A stretch of 64,000 bases of DNA from Umezawaea tangerina (GCF_003002815.1 NZ_PVTF01000002.1:62001-126000), one strand, 5' to 3'. Counted from the stretch's first letter, positions 34,504 to 46,585 are shown. The notes: generated from the letters alone by a model not told the origin. Made by a program: numbers and translations.

Positions 34504-35712
34504 TCAGAACAGCTCCGGGCAGTGCGGGGCGTGGTCGCCGAGGAAGGCGGTGGACAGGGCGGCGACGGTGCCGGGGGTGTGTTCGCGGACGCGGCCCGCG
34601 CGGGCCAGGACGGTGAGGCGGGTGCCGCCGAGGAAGGCGGAGCCGAGTGCGGCGACGTCCGCGGTGGCGTCCGGTGCCGCGTCGGTGCGGCGGACGGTGG
34701 CGCGGCCCTTCTCGACGGTGAGGTGCCAACGGCCCGCGTTGCGCGGCACGAGCGGGTCGAGGACCTCGACCACGGCGTCCACGTCGGACAGGTAGTGGCG
34801 CAGCTCAAGGGCGCGGTCGACGTGGACGAGCCGGACCCACAGGGCGTCGTTGCGGTGGCGGATGGCGGAGCGGGGGTCGGCGAGCATGTGGACGACCGGG
34901 TCGTCGGCGGAGGTGTAGTGCTTGACCTCGCCGCCGAGACCGAGGTCGAGCAGGTGCCGGTAGAGGGCGGCGTGGGCCACGTCGGTCTCCGCGACGAGCT
35001 CGTGGACGTGCAGCTCGTCCTTCGGGCCACGCGCGTCCCATGCCGTCCGGACCCGGTAGACGACGTACCCGCGCGGGTGCAGGGCGAAGCGGAACGCGGA
35101 GAGGCCGTCGCGGTAGCGGTCGTCGTCGGCGAGGTGGAACTCCCACGAGCGCCCGGTGCGGCCGAGCCAGCCTACGCGCGAGGTCCGGACCCGGTCGTAG
35201 AGCTCCTCGAGCACCGGCAGCGCCTCGGCGCGGGAGACCTCGCGGACGAGGGCTTCGCCGATGTCGACGCCCGCGTGGAACGGGGCGCCGTGCGGCAGCT
35301 CCAGGTGCAGCAGGTCGGAGGCGAGCGAACCGCACCCGAAGCGGCTGTAGATCGCCCCCTCGGAGGCCCAGAGGATCGCGAACGCCTCGTCGATGCCGTC
35401 GACCAGGGTCGAGACCAGCCGGTTCAGCACACCCTTGCGCTGGTAGCCGGGCCGCACGCCCGCGGTCGTCAGGGCGGCGGTCGGAGCGACGGCCCCGCCG
35501 GGGAGGGTGATCTCACGGGAGAGGACCGCGCTCACACCGACCAGGTCGTCGTCCTGGAAGACGCCGACCGTCCGGTCGAACTCGATCACGTGCTCCACGC
35601 GCTCCGGCCGCCCGTCGTCGAGCTCGGTGAGGAACGCGCTCGCCAGCACGCGGCGCAGCGACACCACGTCGCGGGGCGTGAGGACACGGACTGTGAAAGG
35701 GTCGTCACCCAT
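34504..35712 (-). CDS. Eis-type GNAT N-acetyltransferase
   Basis: 402 residues, the length of mycobacterial Eis. N-terminal GNAT domain with acetyl-CoA motif TTAGVRPGYQRKGVLNRLV, second GNAT-like domain, and a C-terminal SCP-like region ending in Phe (CPELF), the residue whose carboxylate acts as general base in Eis. Relatives acetylate aminoglycosides and lysines on several amines. An iron box (35745-35763) sits 32 bp upstream of the ATG, so the gene may be iron-repressed. It could protect against own or foreign aminoglycosides (inference). Confidence 0.9.
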   Translation of the reverse strand: MGDDPFTVRVLTPRDVVSLRRVLASAFLTELDDGRPERVEHVIEFDRTVGVFQDDDLVGVSAVLSREITLPGGAVAPTAALTTAGVRPGYQRKGVLNRLVSTLVDGIDEAFAILWASEGAIYSRFGCGSLASDLLHLELPHGAPFHAGVDIGEALVREVSRAEALPVLEELYDRVRTSRVGWLGRTGRSWEFHLADDDRYRDGLSAFRFALHPRGYVVYRVRTAWDARGPKDELHVHELVAETDVAHAALYRHLLDLGLGGEVKHYTSADDPVVHMLADPRSAIRHRNDALWVRLVHVDRALELRHYLSDVDAVVEVLDPLVPRNAGRWHLTVEKGRATVRRTDAAPDATADVAALGSAFLGGTRLTVLARAGRVREHTPGTVAALSTAFLGDHAPHCPELF

Positions 35713-35744
35713 GGCTCATCCTTCTGACCAGTGCAAACGAACAG

Positions 35745-35763
35745 AAAGGTTAGCCTAACCTGA
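35745..35763. promoter_or_regulatory. IdeR/DmdR-type iron box
   Basis: AAAGGTTAGCCTAACCTGA matches the DtxR-family consensus TTAGGTTAGSCTAACCTAA, with a perfect 7+1+7 core (AGGTTAG-C-CTAACCT). It lies in the 106-bp divergent promoter region between the Eis-type gene and the cysteine-desulfurase-like gene, and may control both. Confidence 0.85.
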
Positions 35764-35818
35764 CCTGTAGCCGGATCTTCCGCTTTCGCCGCGAGCCGTA
35801 CTGGGTGAGGCTGGGGGC

Positions 35819-37036
35819 ATGACCTTCGACATCGCCGCCATCCGCTCCTCGTTCCCCGCGCTGGGCGACGGGTACGCCTACCTCGACGGCGCCGCGGGCA
35901 CCCAGACGCCGATCTCCGTGATCGACGCCATCTCGTCGGCCTACCGGCTCGGCATCGGCAACGTCGGCGGCCCGTTCCCGGCCAGCGCGCGGTCGATGGC
36001 GATCGTCGCCGAGGCCCGGCAGGCCGTCGCGGACCTGACCGGCGGCCAACCGGCCGGGGTGGTGCTCGGACCGAACAGCACGACGCTGGTGTACCGCTTC
36101 GCGCACGCGCTGGCCGAGGGCTGGCGGGAGGGCGACGAGATCGTGCTGTCCCGGCTCGACCACGACGCCAACGTCCGCCCCTGGGTGCAGGCGGCGGCCC
36201 GCGCGGGCGTCGTGGTCCGCTGGGCCGAGGTGGACGTCGACACCGGCGAGCTGCCCGTGGAGCAGTACGACGACCTGCTGACCGACCGCACCCGGCTGGT
36301 GGCCGTCACGGCGGCGAGCAACATCCTCGGCACCCGGCCGGACGTCGCCGCGATCACCGCGAAGGCGCACGCGGCGGGCGCGCTCACGTTCGTCGACGGC
36401 GTCCACTCCACCCCGCACGACCTGCCCGACGTACGGGCGTTCGGCGCGGACTTCTTCGTGACCAGCGCGTACAAGTGGGCCGGTCCGCACATCGGCGCGC
36501 TGGTGGCGGACCCCGCACTGCTGGAGTCCCTGCCCGCCGAGAAGCTGACGCCGTCGCCGGACCGGGTGCCGGAGCGGTTCGAGACCGGCACCTCGCCGTT
36601 CGCCGACCTCGCCGGTGTCACCGCGGCGATCGAGCACCTGGCCGGGCTCGCGCTACCGCTGCCGTCACTCCCCCGCCGCGAACGGCTGCGCGTCTCGATG
36701 GAGGCCGTCGGCGCACACGAGCAGGAGCTGTTCGACGTGCTGCTGGGCGGTCTCGGCGGGCTGCCCGACGTGACGCTGTACGGCAAGCCCGCCCGGCGCA
36801 CGGCCATCGCGTACTTCCGGGTCGCGGGCCACACGCCCGCGGAGGTCGCCGAGCACCTGGCGATGAACGGGGTGAACGTGTGGCACGGGCACAGCTACGC
36901 GTGGGAGCTGACCGGTGTGCTCGGCCTGCGGGACACCGGCGGTGCGGTGCGCGCCGGGCTGGCGCACTACAACGACCGCGAGGACGTCGACCGGTTCCTG
37001 GCCGCCGTGGCCGAACTGCCGAAGGCCGCGGGCTGA
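35819..37036 (+). CDS. cysteine desulfurase-like PLP enzyme
   Basis: 405 residues, class V aminotransferase fold. PLP lysine in VTSAYKWAGPHIG; LSRLDHDANVRPW, FVDGVHSTPHDLPDVRAFGADF are typical of the TIGR01976 cysteine-desulfurase-like group. These proteins often lack the mobile active-site Cys of SufS/IscS, so sulfur transfer is not certain; other beta-elimination or aminotransferase roles are possible. An iron box upstream links it to iron supply, consistent with Fe-S cluster metabolism. 62 bp before furA. Confidence 0.9.
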   Translation: MTFDIAAIRSSFPALGDGYAYLDGAAGTQTPISVIDAISSAYRLGIGNVGGPFPASARSMAIVAEARQAVADLTGGQPAGVVLGPNSTTLVYRFAHALAEGWREGDEIVLSRLDHDANVRPWVQAAARAGVVVRWAEVDVDTGELPVEQYDDLLTDRTRLVAVTAASNILGTRPDVAAITAKAHAAGALTFVDGVHSTPHDLPDVRAFGADFFVTSAYKWAGPHIGALVADPALLESLPAEKLTPSPDRVPERFETGTSPFADLAGVTAAIEHLAGLALPLPSLPRRERLRVSMEAVGAHEQELFDVLLGGLGGLPDVTLYGKPARRTAIAYFRVAGHTPAEVAEHLAMNGVNVWHGHSYAWELTGVLGLRDTGGAVRAGLAHYNDREDVDRFLAAVAELPKAAG

Positions 37037-37097
37037 TCCGACACGGCACCGAAACCTGTTCTTGATTGAGTCCAGAAAGGAGGGCACACTCCTGGGC

Positions 37098-37532
37098 GTG
37101 CCAACGCCGTCGGACTTCGAGAGCATGCTGCGCGGGGTGTCCCTGCGCGTGACGCGACCGCGGGTCGCGGTGCTGTCCGCGGTCCACGACCACCCGCACG
37201 CCGACACCGATTCGATCATCGGTATCGTTCGTCAGGGGCTCGGCGGAGTGTCCCACCAGGCCGTTTACGACGTGCTGCGCGCGCTGACCACCGCGGGGCT
37301 GCTCCGTCGCATCGAGCCTCCGGGCTCCGCCGCGCGCTACGAGGCACGGGTCGGGGACAACCACCACCACGTCGTGTGCCGGTCGTGCGGTGCCATCGCC
37401 GACGTCGACTGCGCCGTCGGCGTCGCGCCCTGCCTGACCGCGTCCGACGACCACGGCTTCACGATCGACGAGGCCGAGGTCGTCTACCACGGCCTGTGCC
37501 CCGCCTGCTCCACCACAACAAGTAGCTCCTGA
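37098..37532 (+). CDS. furA: FurA-type redox/iron-sensing repressor
   Basis: 144 residues. Winged helix (LRVTRPRVAVLSAVHDHPHADTDSIIGIV, VSHQAVYDVLRALTTAGLL), metal site NHHHVVCRSCG and a second CPAC pair near the end for structural zinc. Fused in order to katG 21 bp downstream, the classic actinobacterial furA-katG pair in which FurA represses both until peroxide oxidises it. The GTG start 37098 has AAAGGAGG 16 bp upstream, rather far, so a nearby alternative start is possible. Confidence 0.94.
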   Translation: MPTPSDFESMLRGVSLRVTRPRVAVLSAVHDHPHADTDSIIGIVRQGLGGVSHQAVYDVLRALTTAGLLRRIEPPGSAARYEARVGDNHHHVVCRSCGAIADVDCAVGVAPCLTASDDHGFTIDEAEVVYHGLCPACSTTTSSS

Positions 37533-39788
<2,256 letters not shown>

Positions 39789-39795
39789 TACCGGT

Positions 39796-39828
39796 GTCCG
39801 GGTCGGCGGCGCGCCCGCCGACCCGGAC
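39796..39828. terminator. bidirectional hairpin between katG and lnt
   Basis: GTCCGGGTCGGCGG (39796-39809) and CCGCCGACCCGGAC (39815-39828) form a perfect 14-bp stem with a 5-base loop between convergent genes. Confidence 0.88.
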
Positions 39829-39836
39829 GCCCGGCA

Positions 39837-41357
39837 TCACGCTCGACGGCGGCCGCGCAGACCGACCGCGCACGCGGCGAGCGCGGCGAGGGTGAACAGG
39901 GCCTCCAGGACACCGCCCCACCTCGTGGCGACCGTGGTGTCCGACCTCAGCGGCACGGTGTCCACGAGCAGGTCCTCGGTGAACATCCCGGACGACCGCG
40001 CCACGCTGCCGTCGGGCCGCACCACCGCGCTCACGCCGCTGATCGCCGCCACGACCACCGCCCGCCCGTGCTCGACCGCGCGCAGCCGGGACATGGCGAG
40101 CTGCTGGTAGGTCATCTCGCCGCGCCCGTACCAGGCGTTGTTCGTCGGCACCACGAGCAGCCGGGCGCCCGCGGCGGCGCTCTCGCGCAGCACCGCGTCG
40201 TAGGCCACCTCGTAGCAGATCCCCACGCCCACACGGGTTCCGGCGACGTCCAGGACTCCCGGTTCGGTGCCCGCGCGCAGGTCCGGCGAGTCGGCGAACG
40301 GGGTGACCAGGCGGGCCAGGGACCGCAGCGGGATGTGCTCGGCGAACGGCACGAGCTCCTGCTTGGTGTAGGACTCCCCCGCGCCGGTGCGCGGGTCCCA
40401 CGCGATGACGGCGTTCTCCTCGTCCCCGTCGACCTTGCGCAGCGCGCCGACCAGCGTGGGCACGCCGAGGTCCGCCACGGCTCCGTCCAGGACCGGGTCG
40501 CGGTCGCCGGTACCGGTCGCGCTCTCCGGCCACACCACGAGGTCCGGCCTCGGCACCCGGCCCGCCCGGATCGCGTCCGCCAGCCCGGTCGTGGCGCGCA
40601 GGTGGTTGCGGCGCAACACGTCCCGCTCGCCGAGCAGCCCCAGGCCCACGTCCGGCGCGTTGCCCTGCACCACGGCCACCGTGCGCACGCCGTCCTGCGC
40701 GTCCACCCCGACGGCCGGTGCCACGGCGAGCGCCGCGACCAGCGGCAGCACCGGCCACGCCCGCCGGACGTCCCGCGGCCGCGCCGCCCAGGCAGCCAGG
40801 CCGAACCCCGTCGCCACGACCGCGAACGACACCAGCGGCGCCCCGCCGACCGCCGCGAGCGGCAGGTACGGCCCCTCGACCTGGCCGAAGGCCACCCGCC
40901 CCCAGGGGAAGCCGTTGAAGGGCAGCCGTCCGCGGGCGGTCTCCTGGAGCACGAACAGCAGCGCCGCCCACACCGGTGCGGCGGGCAGCCGCGCCACGAG
41001 CGGCACCAGCGCGCACGCGGCGGCGGTGAACAGGGCCATCAGCGCGGACAGCACCAGCCACGGCGCGGGTCCGAAGTCGCGGCCCAGGAAGTCGTCGATC
41101 CACAGCAGGTGGGGCAGGAAGAAGGCCAGGCCGAACACGAAGCCCAGCAGCGCGGCCCGGCGGACGTGGGCCCCGTCGAGGGCGGACCACAGCACCGCGA
41201 AGGCGAGGACCGCCGTCCACCAGATCGTGCGGGGCGGGAACGCGGCGTGCAGCAGCCCGCCCGCCAGCGCGGCGGCGGCGTACCGCAAGGCCGTCCCGGT
41301 GACCCACGCGCGCTTGGCCTGAGCGGGGTCGTGGACGGCGACAGCGAGGTCAGACAC
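39837..41357 (-). CDS. lnt: apolipoprotein N-acyltransferase
   Basis: 506 residues: about six N-terminal membrane helices, then a nitrilase-like periplasmic domain and a last helix. Catalytic Glu in LVVWPESATG (PES), Lys in GALRKVDG and Cys in VGICYEVAYD; family signature FPWGRVAFGQ and VPFAEHIPLR. Adds the N-acyl chain to lipoproteins, matching the several lipoproteins encoded here. GTG 41357 overlaps the MptB-like stop by 8 bp. No fused Ppm1-type mannosyltransferase domain. Confidence 0.94.
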   Translation of the reverse strand: MSDLAVAVHDPAQAKRAWVTGTALRYAAAALAGGLLHAAFPPRTIWWTAVLAFAVLWSALDGAHVRRAALLGFVFGLAFFLPHLLWIDDFLGRDFGPAPWLVLSALMALFTAAACALVPLVARLPAAPVWAALLFVLQETARGRLPFNGFPWGRVAFGQVEGPYLPLAAVGGAPLVSFAVVATGFGLAAWAARPRDVRRAWPVLPLVAALAVAPAVGVDAQDGVRTVAVVQGNAPDVGLGLLGERDVLRRNHLRATTGLADAIRAGRVPRPDLVVWPESATGTGDRDPVLDGAVADLGVPTLVGALRKVDGDEENAVIAWDPRTGAGESYTKQELVPFAEHIPLRSLARLVTPFADSPDLRAGTEPGVLDVAGTRVGVGICYEVAYDAVLRESAAAGARLLVVPTNNAWYGRGEMTYQQLAMSRLRAVEHGRAVVVAAISGVSAVVRPDGSVARSSGMFTEDLLVDTVPLRSDTTVATRWGGVLEALFTLAALAACAVGLRGRRRA

Positions 41358-42864
41358 GTGCCGTCGCCCTTTCCCGGACCGCCGTGCGACCGGCACCCCG
41401 CAGCACCACGAACGCCGCCGCCACCAGGAGGACCCCGATCGCGTAGCCCGCCACGAGGTGGCCGACCCGACCGGAGAAGTTCCCCGCCAGCGGCGGGACC
41501 AGCACGGCGAACACGGCCACCACCCCTGTCAGCCACGTCCACGCCCGGCCCACCGGCAGGCACAGCGCGAGGGGCACCACCGCCCACAGGAGGTACCAGG
41601 GCTGCACCACCGGACCGAAGACGACGACCAGGCCGAGCACCACCCCCAACGAGGTGACCTCACCGATCCGACCCCGCAGCTGCGCGCGCAGCACGAGCGC
41701 GATCCCGACCACCGTCAGCGCGTACCCGACGACCTTCCCGACACCGATCATGGTCTGCATGATGTCGGCACCCACCAGTGCGCCCGCACCCCCGGTCAGG
41801 AAACCGACCCAGTTCGTGGGTGCCATCCAGCTGTTGACCCGCCCCGAAGTGCCCAGCGCCCGCAACCAGCCGAAGCCGAGCCCGGTGAGCAGCGAGACGA
41901 GCACCGACACCACGACGAAGACCGCGACCATGCCGACCCCGGCCAGGGCGAAGTCGCCGACCCGGCCGCCCCGACGGCGGGCCAGCGCGGTCCCGACCAC
42001 CGCGAGCGCGACCAGCGCGGGCATCTTCACCTCGGCGGCCAGCGCGATCAGCACGACCCCGAACGCCAGCGGCCACCACTCCACCCGCTCCCCCAGCGCG
42101 CCGAGCGCGACGGCCGTCCCGGCGAGCATGAGGCCCAGCATCAGGGAGTCGTTGTGCACCCCGGCCACCAGGTGCCACAGCACCAGCGGGTTGAGCACGC
42201 CCAGCCAGAGCGCGGCGCGCGCCGACGTCCCCACGGTCGCGGCCAGCCGGGGCACCGCCCACACGACCAGGACCAGCCCCAGCACCTCGACCAGGCGGTG
42301 CAGCGCGATGCCGACGACCGGGTCGCCGGTCGACACCTGCGCGACCGTCCGCTCGACGGCGCCGAACAGCGGGCCGTACGGCGAGGGCGTCTCGCGCCAG
42401 TAGACGCCGACGCGCTCCACCACCTCCGAGGCCGCCCCGAGGCCCTGCGCGGGCCCGGTGGTGTTGGGGTCGAGACCGCGCGCGGCCACCTCGCCCTGGG
42501 CGAGGTAGCTGAACACGTCCCGGCTGAACAGCGGCGGGGCGACCAGCAGCGGGCCGCACCAGAGCACCAGCGTCCGCTTGAGCCACCGCGAGCTCGGCCT
42601 CGGCCTGCCCGCGAGGACAGGACGCCCCAGCAGCACCCACGACAGCACCACCAGGCCCACCCCGGCGACACCGGCGGCCAGGGACGCCGTGGCCCATCCC
42701 CCTGACGTGGACACCACCCCGGTCCAGGCGGCGGCGGTGAGCAGGACGACACCGCCGAACCCGGTCCAACGCAGCAGGTCCGGCGTCCGCTCCCCCGGCC
42801 CGGTCACCGCGGGCGCCGCGGCGGCCGTCGTGAGCGGACGTCGATCCGTCGCCGGGAGTGCCAT
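41350..42864 (-). CDS. MptB-like polyprenol-phosphomannose-dependent alpha-1,6-mannosyltransferase
   Basis: 504 residues, ~12 membrane segments, GT-C fold. SRDVFSYLAQGEVAARGLDPN in the first external loop carries the acidic pair and the sequence style of MptA/MptB; WHLVAGVHNDSLMLGLMLAG and APTNWVGFLTGG follow. These enzymes extend the mannan core of lipomannan from polyprenol-phosphomannose. ATG 42864 with CGGAGGA upstream. Coupled to lnt; both act on envelope lipid-linked molecules. Confidence 0.85.
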   Translation of the reverse strand: MALPATDRRPLTTAAAAPAVTGPGERTPDLLRWTGFGGVVLLTAAAWTGVVSTSGGWATASLAAGVAGVGLVVLSWVLLGRPVLAGRPRPSSRWLKRTLVLWCGPLLVAPPLFSRDVFSYLAQGEVAARGLDPNTTGPAQGLGAASEVVERVGVYWRETPSPYGPLFGAVERTVAQVSTGDPVVGIALHRLVEVLGLVLVVWAVPRLAATVGTSARAALWLGVLNPLVLWHLVAGVHNDSLMLGLMLAGTAVALGALGERVEWWPLAFGVVLIALAAEVKMPALVALAVVGTALARRRGGRVGDFALAGVGMVAVFVVVSVLVSLLTGLGFGWLRALGTSGRVNSWMAPTNWVGFLTGGAGALVGADIMQTMIGVGKVVGYALTVVGIALVLRAQLRGRIGEVTSLGVVLGLVVVFGPVVQPWYLLWAVVPLALCLPVGRAWTWLTGVVAVFAVLVPPLAGNFSGRVGHLVAGYAIGVLLVAAAFVVLRGAGRTAVRERATARV

Positions 42865-43099
42865 CTGTCCTCCGAGTGAACCGTCCGAGCCCCGATCGGC
42901 GACGACGGGTGATCCCGCCGCCACCGCTTGCGACGATGCTGGCCGGCGAATCGATCATCACGCATCACACCGCGGTCGCATGGCCGCGTACGACCACGGG
43001 AGGACACGGCGTACGACCGGCACGACGCCCACACCCCGGAGATCGCGCCGCACCGCTGGTCAACGGCCCGCGCGGGCGAAGATCGCTAGGGTCGGGGGT

Positions 43100-43612
43100 A
43101 TGCCCGAGCTCATCGGGCCCACCGTCCGCGCCCATTCCGCCTGGCTCGAGGCGCACGACGACTGGGGCCCCGGCATCCACGAGGACGGCTTCGGGATCCA
43201 CCCGTCCGACGAGGTCCGCTCCCCGGCCGGGTTCGCGGCCTGGGTCGCCAGGCTGGACGCCGAACGGGCGGGCGGAGCGGTGTACCGGTGGATCGTCGAG
43301 GACGGCCGGGTGCTCGGCGGGATCGCGCTGCGCCTCGGGGACGCCGACCTCGTCCGGCGGGCCGGGCACATCGGCTACGGCGTCCGGCCGTCGGCGCGCG
43401 GGCGCGGGCTGGGCACGTGGGCGCTCGGGCGGATGCTCGACGAGGCACGGGCGGCCGGCCTGGACCGGGTGCGGCTCGTGTGCGCGGCCGACAACACCGC
43501 GTCGGCCAGGACGATCGAGCGCAACGGCGGCGTCCTGGAGGGCGTGCCCGGCACCGGCGCCGCGCGGTACCGGATCGACCTCGGCCCGACGCCGGGGGCC
43601 GGACCGCGCTGA
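43100..43612 (+). CDS. GNAT-family N-acetyltransferase
   Basis: 170 residues. Acetyl-CoA-binding motif HIGYGVRPSARGRGLGTWALGRML (Q/RxxGxG form RGRGLG) and a C-terminal VRLVCAADNTASARTIERNGGVLEG block as in RimI/YncA-like enzymes. GGGGGT precedes ATG 43100. Substrate unknown. Monocistronic. Confidence 0.9.
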   Translation: MPELIGPTVRAHSAWLEAHDDWGPGIHEDGFGIHPSDEVRSPAGFAAWVARLDAERAGGAVYRWIVEDGRVLGGIALRLGDADLVRRAGHIGYGVRPSARGRGLGTWALGRMLDEARAAGLDRVRLVCAADNTASARTIERNGGVLEGVPGTGAARYRIDLGPTPGAGPR

Positions 43613-43810
43613 CCGGTCCGCGTCGCACAACACCCCTGCGGAGCCGGTACCGGGCACGGCGATGGTGTCGCGCCGACCGGTGGAAACCGTTGCGGATCCC
43701 CGAAATCCGCAGGTGCGGACCCCTGTGCCGAAACCCGTGTCCCCCGGTCCACGTCGTCGTTAGGCTGGCCGCGGGGTGGAACCACCGGGCACCGGGGAGG
43801 TCTGGGGGGC

Positions 43811-46585
43811 GTGGAGCTTCGTCTGCTGGGTGACGTCGGGGTGTGGCGGGACGGGCGGGCGGTCGACGCCGGCCCGGCGAGGCAGCGGTGCGTGCTCGCC
43901 GCGCTGCTGGTCGACGCGGGCCGGGTGGTGTCGACCGACGTGCTGGTCGACCGCGTCTGGGGCGGGCGGCCGCCGCAGCGGAGCCGCGAGACCCTGGGCT
44001 CGTACGCGTCGCGGCTGCGGCGGGTGCTGGCGGACTCGGGCGCGACCGTGCGCAGGCAGGCGGGCGGCTACGTGCTGCGGGTGCCGCCCGACGCCGTGGA
44101 CCTGCACCGGTTCCGCGACCTGTGCGCCCGTGCCCGCGCCGCCGACGACCAGCGGGCCGCCGGGCTGCTGACCGAGGCGCTGGCGCTGTGGCGCGGTGAG
44201 GCGCTGACCGGGGTCGGGGGCGAGTGGGCCGAGATCGAACGCGACCGGCTCCGGCACGAGCGCTGGGGCGCGGAGCACGACCTCACCGACGTCCTGCTGC
44301 GACTGGGGCACGGCGAGGACCTGGTGGCCGACCTGTCCGCCCGCGTGGCGCACCGCCCGCTGGACGAGCGGGTCGCGGGCCAGTACCTGCTGGCCCTGCA
44401 CCGCGCCGGGCGCACGGCCGACGCCTTGGCGCACTACCGGGAGGTCCGGCGGCGGCTGGTCGACGAGCTCGGCACCGACCCCGGCGCCGCGTTGCAGGAC
44501 CTGCACCACCGGATCCTGGCCGCCGACCCGGAGCTCGGCACCGCCACGACCACGTCGGCTCCCTCCGTGGTGCCGCGGCAGCTGCCCGCCGCGCCCGGCC
44601 CGTTCGTCGGCCGCCGCGCGGAGCTGGACCGGCTCGACACCGCCCTGCGGGACGCCGGGAGCCCGGCGGGCTCGGTGGCCGTCTCGGCCATCGCCGGGGT
44701 GGGCGGCGTCGGCAAGACCTGGCTCGCGCTGCACTGGGCCCACCGCAACGTCGACCGGTTCCCCGACGGGCAGCTGTTCGTCGACCTGCACGGCTTCGGT
44801 CCCGACGGCGAGCCGATGGACCCCGCCGTGGCCGTGCGCGGGTTCCTCGACGCCCTCGGCGTGAAACCGGACCGGGTGCCCGCCGACCCGCACGCCCGCG
44901 TCGCCCTGTTCCGCAGCCTGGTCGCCGGGCGGCGGATGCTGGTGGTGCTGGACAACGCCGTCGACTCGGCGCACGTCGCCCCGCTGCTGCCGGGCACACC
45001 GACCTGCGTCGCCGTGGTGACCAGTCGCGCCCGGCAGACGGGCCTGGTCACCGGGCACGGGGCCCAGCACGTTCCGCTGGACGTGCTGACCGATACCGAG
45101 GCGCGCGCCCTGCTCGTGGGCCGCCTCGGCGCCTGTCGGGTCGAGGCCGAGCCCGCCGCGGTGGCCGAGCTGGTCGGGCTGTGCCGCGGGTTCCCGCTGG
45201 TGCTGGCCGTCATCGCCGGTCGCGCGCAGACCCGTTCCGGCGCGCCGCTGGCCGCCTTGGCCGACGAGCTGCGCGAGCTGGGTGTGGAGGCGCTGGACGA
45301 CCGCGACCCGGCCGCGAGCCTGCCCGCCGTGCTGTCCTGGTCGCTGCGCGACCTGAGCGCCGAGCAGCGCGCGGTCTTCGGCCTGCTGGGCGCCGCACCG
45401 GGCCCGGACATCGGTCTGCCCGCCGCCGTCGCCCTCACCGGCCTGTCCCCCGCTCGGACCCGCCGGGCGCTGCGGGCGTTGGAGGAGGCCTCGCTGCTGG
45501 ACCGGACCGACGACGACCGGAGCGCCATGCACGACCTGGTCCGCGGCTGCGCCGCGGGCACCGCCCCCGATGACCGGCAGCACGAGGCCGTGCGCCGGGT
45601 GGTCGACTTCTACCTGCACACCGCGCACGCCGCCGACCACCTGCTGGAGCCCCACCGCCAGCCCGTGCGGCTGGAGGAGGCGCCCGGTGTCGTCCCGCAT
45701 CCGCTGACCGACGTCCCGGCGGCGCTCGCGTGGCTGGAGCGCGAGCACCCGAACCTGCTGGCCGCCCAGCACACGGCGGTGGCCAACGGGTGGCATGCCA
45801 CCGCGTGGAACCTCGCCTGGTCGCTGAACACGTTCCACCTGCTGCGGGGCCACCTGCACAGCGCCCTCACCGCGTGGCGGGCCGCGCTGGCCGCCGCCGA
45901 GCACCTGCCGGACGCGACCACCCGGACCCGCGCCCGCCGGTTCCTCGGCTACGTCTGCTCGCTGCTGGGCCGCCACGACGACGCCACCGCGCACCTGGAC
46001 CGGGCGCTGGCACTCGCGCGGGAGCACCGGGACCTCGCCGAGCAGGCGCACACCCACCGCCAGCACGCGCTGGTCGGCGAGCTGCGCGACGACCTCCGCG
46101 GCGCGCTGGAGCACGCCGGGCACGCGCTCGACCTCTACCGCGCGCTCGACCTGCCGGTGTGGGAGGCCAGCGCGCTCAACATGGTGGGCTGGTTCACCGC
46201 GCACCTCGGCGACCACGACACCGCCCGCGCCCACTGCCTGGCGGCGCTGGACCTGCACCGCCGCCACGACGACCCCGGCGGCGAGGCGCACACCCAGGAC
46301 AGCCTGGGCTGGATCGACCACCGGACCGGCCGCCACCGGGAGGCGATCGGGCACTACCGCCGGGCGCTCGCCCTGTTCCACCACCAGGGCAACACCTACG
46401 AGGCCGCCGACACCCTCGACCGGCTCGGCCACCTGCACACCGCGCTCGACCAGGACGACCGGGCGCGCGAGGCGTGGCAGGAGGCGCTGGGGCTGTACCG
46501 CGACCAGGGACGCGACCGGCAGGTCGACCGGGTGCTGCGGCAGCTCGGCTCCCGCGGTCTGCGCGGGGCCGACCGGTCGGCGTGA
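43811..46585 (+). CDS. SARP/AfsR-family regulator with NB-ARC and TPR domains
   Basis: 924 residues. OmpR-type winged helix (1-90, MELRLLGDVGVWRDG), bacterial transcription activation domain (95-240, ending DPGAALQDLHHRILA), P-loop NB-ARC ATPase (260-545; Walker A GVGGVGKTW, VVLDNA), and TPR repeats (~650-900). The AfsR layout suggests integration of signals controlling secondary metabolism. No biosynthetic cluster is adjacent, so it may act globally. GTG start 43811. Confidence 0.93.
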   Translation: MELRLLGDVGVWRDGRAVDAGPARQRCVLAALLVDAGRVVSTDVLVDRVWGGRPPQRSRETLGSYASRLRRVLADSGATVRRQAGGYVLRVPPDAVDLHRFRDLCARARAADDQRAAGLLTEALALWRGEALTGVGGEWAEIERDRLRHERWGAEHDLTDVLLRLGHGEDLVADLSARVAHRPLDERVAGQYLLALHRAGRTADALAHYREVRRRLVDELGTDPGAALQDLHHRILAADPELGTATTTSAPSVVPRQLPAAPGPFVGRRAELDRLDTALRDAGSPAGSVAVSAIAGVGGVGKTWLALHWAHRNVDRFPDGQLFVDLHGFGPDGEPMDPAVAVRGFLDALGVKPDRVPADPHARVALFRSLVAGRRMLVVLDNAVDSAHVAPLLPGTPTCVAVVTSRARQTGLVTGHGAQHVPLDVLTDTEARALLVGRLGACRVEAEPAAVAELVGLCRGFPLVLAVIAGRAQTRSGAPLAALADELRELGVEALDDRDPAASLPAVLSWSLRDLSAEQRAVFGLLGAAPGPDIGLPAAVALTGLSPARTRRALRALEEASLLDRTDDDRSAMHDLVRGCAAGTAPDDRQHEAVRRVVDFYLHTAHAADHLLEPHRQPVRLEEAPGVVPHPLTDVPAALAWLEREHPNLLAAQHTAVANGWHATAWNLAWSLNTFHLLRGHLHSALTAWRAALAAAEHLPDATTRTRARRFLGYVCSLLGRHDDATAHLDRALALAREHRDLAEQAHTHRQHALVGELRDDLRGALEHAGHALDLYRALDLPVWEASALNMVGWFTAHLGDHDTARAHCLAALDLHRRHDDPGGEAHTQDSLGWIDHRTGRHREAIGHYRRALALFHHQGNTYEAADTLDRLGHLHTALDQDDRAREAWQEALGLYRDQGRDRQVDRVLRQLGSRGLRGADRSA

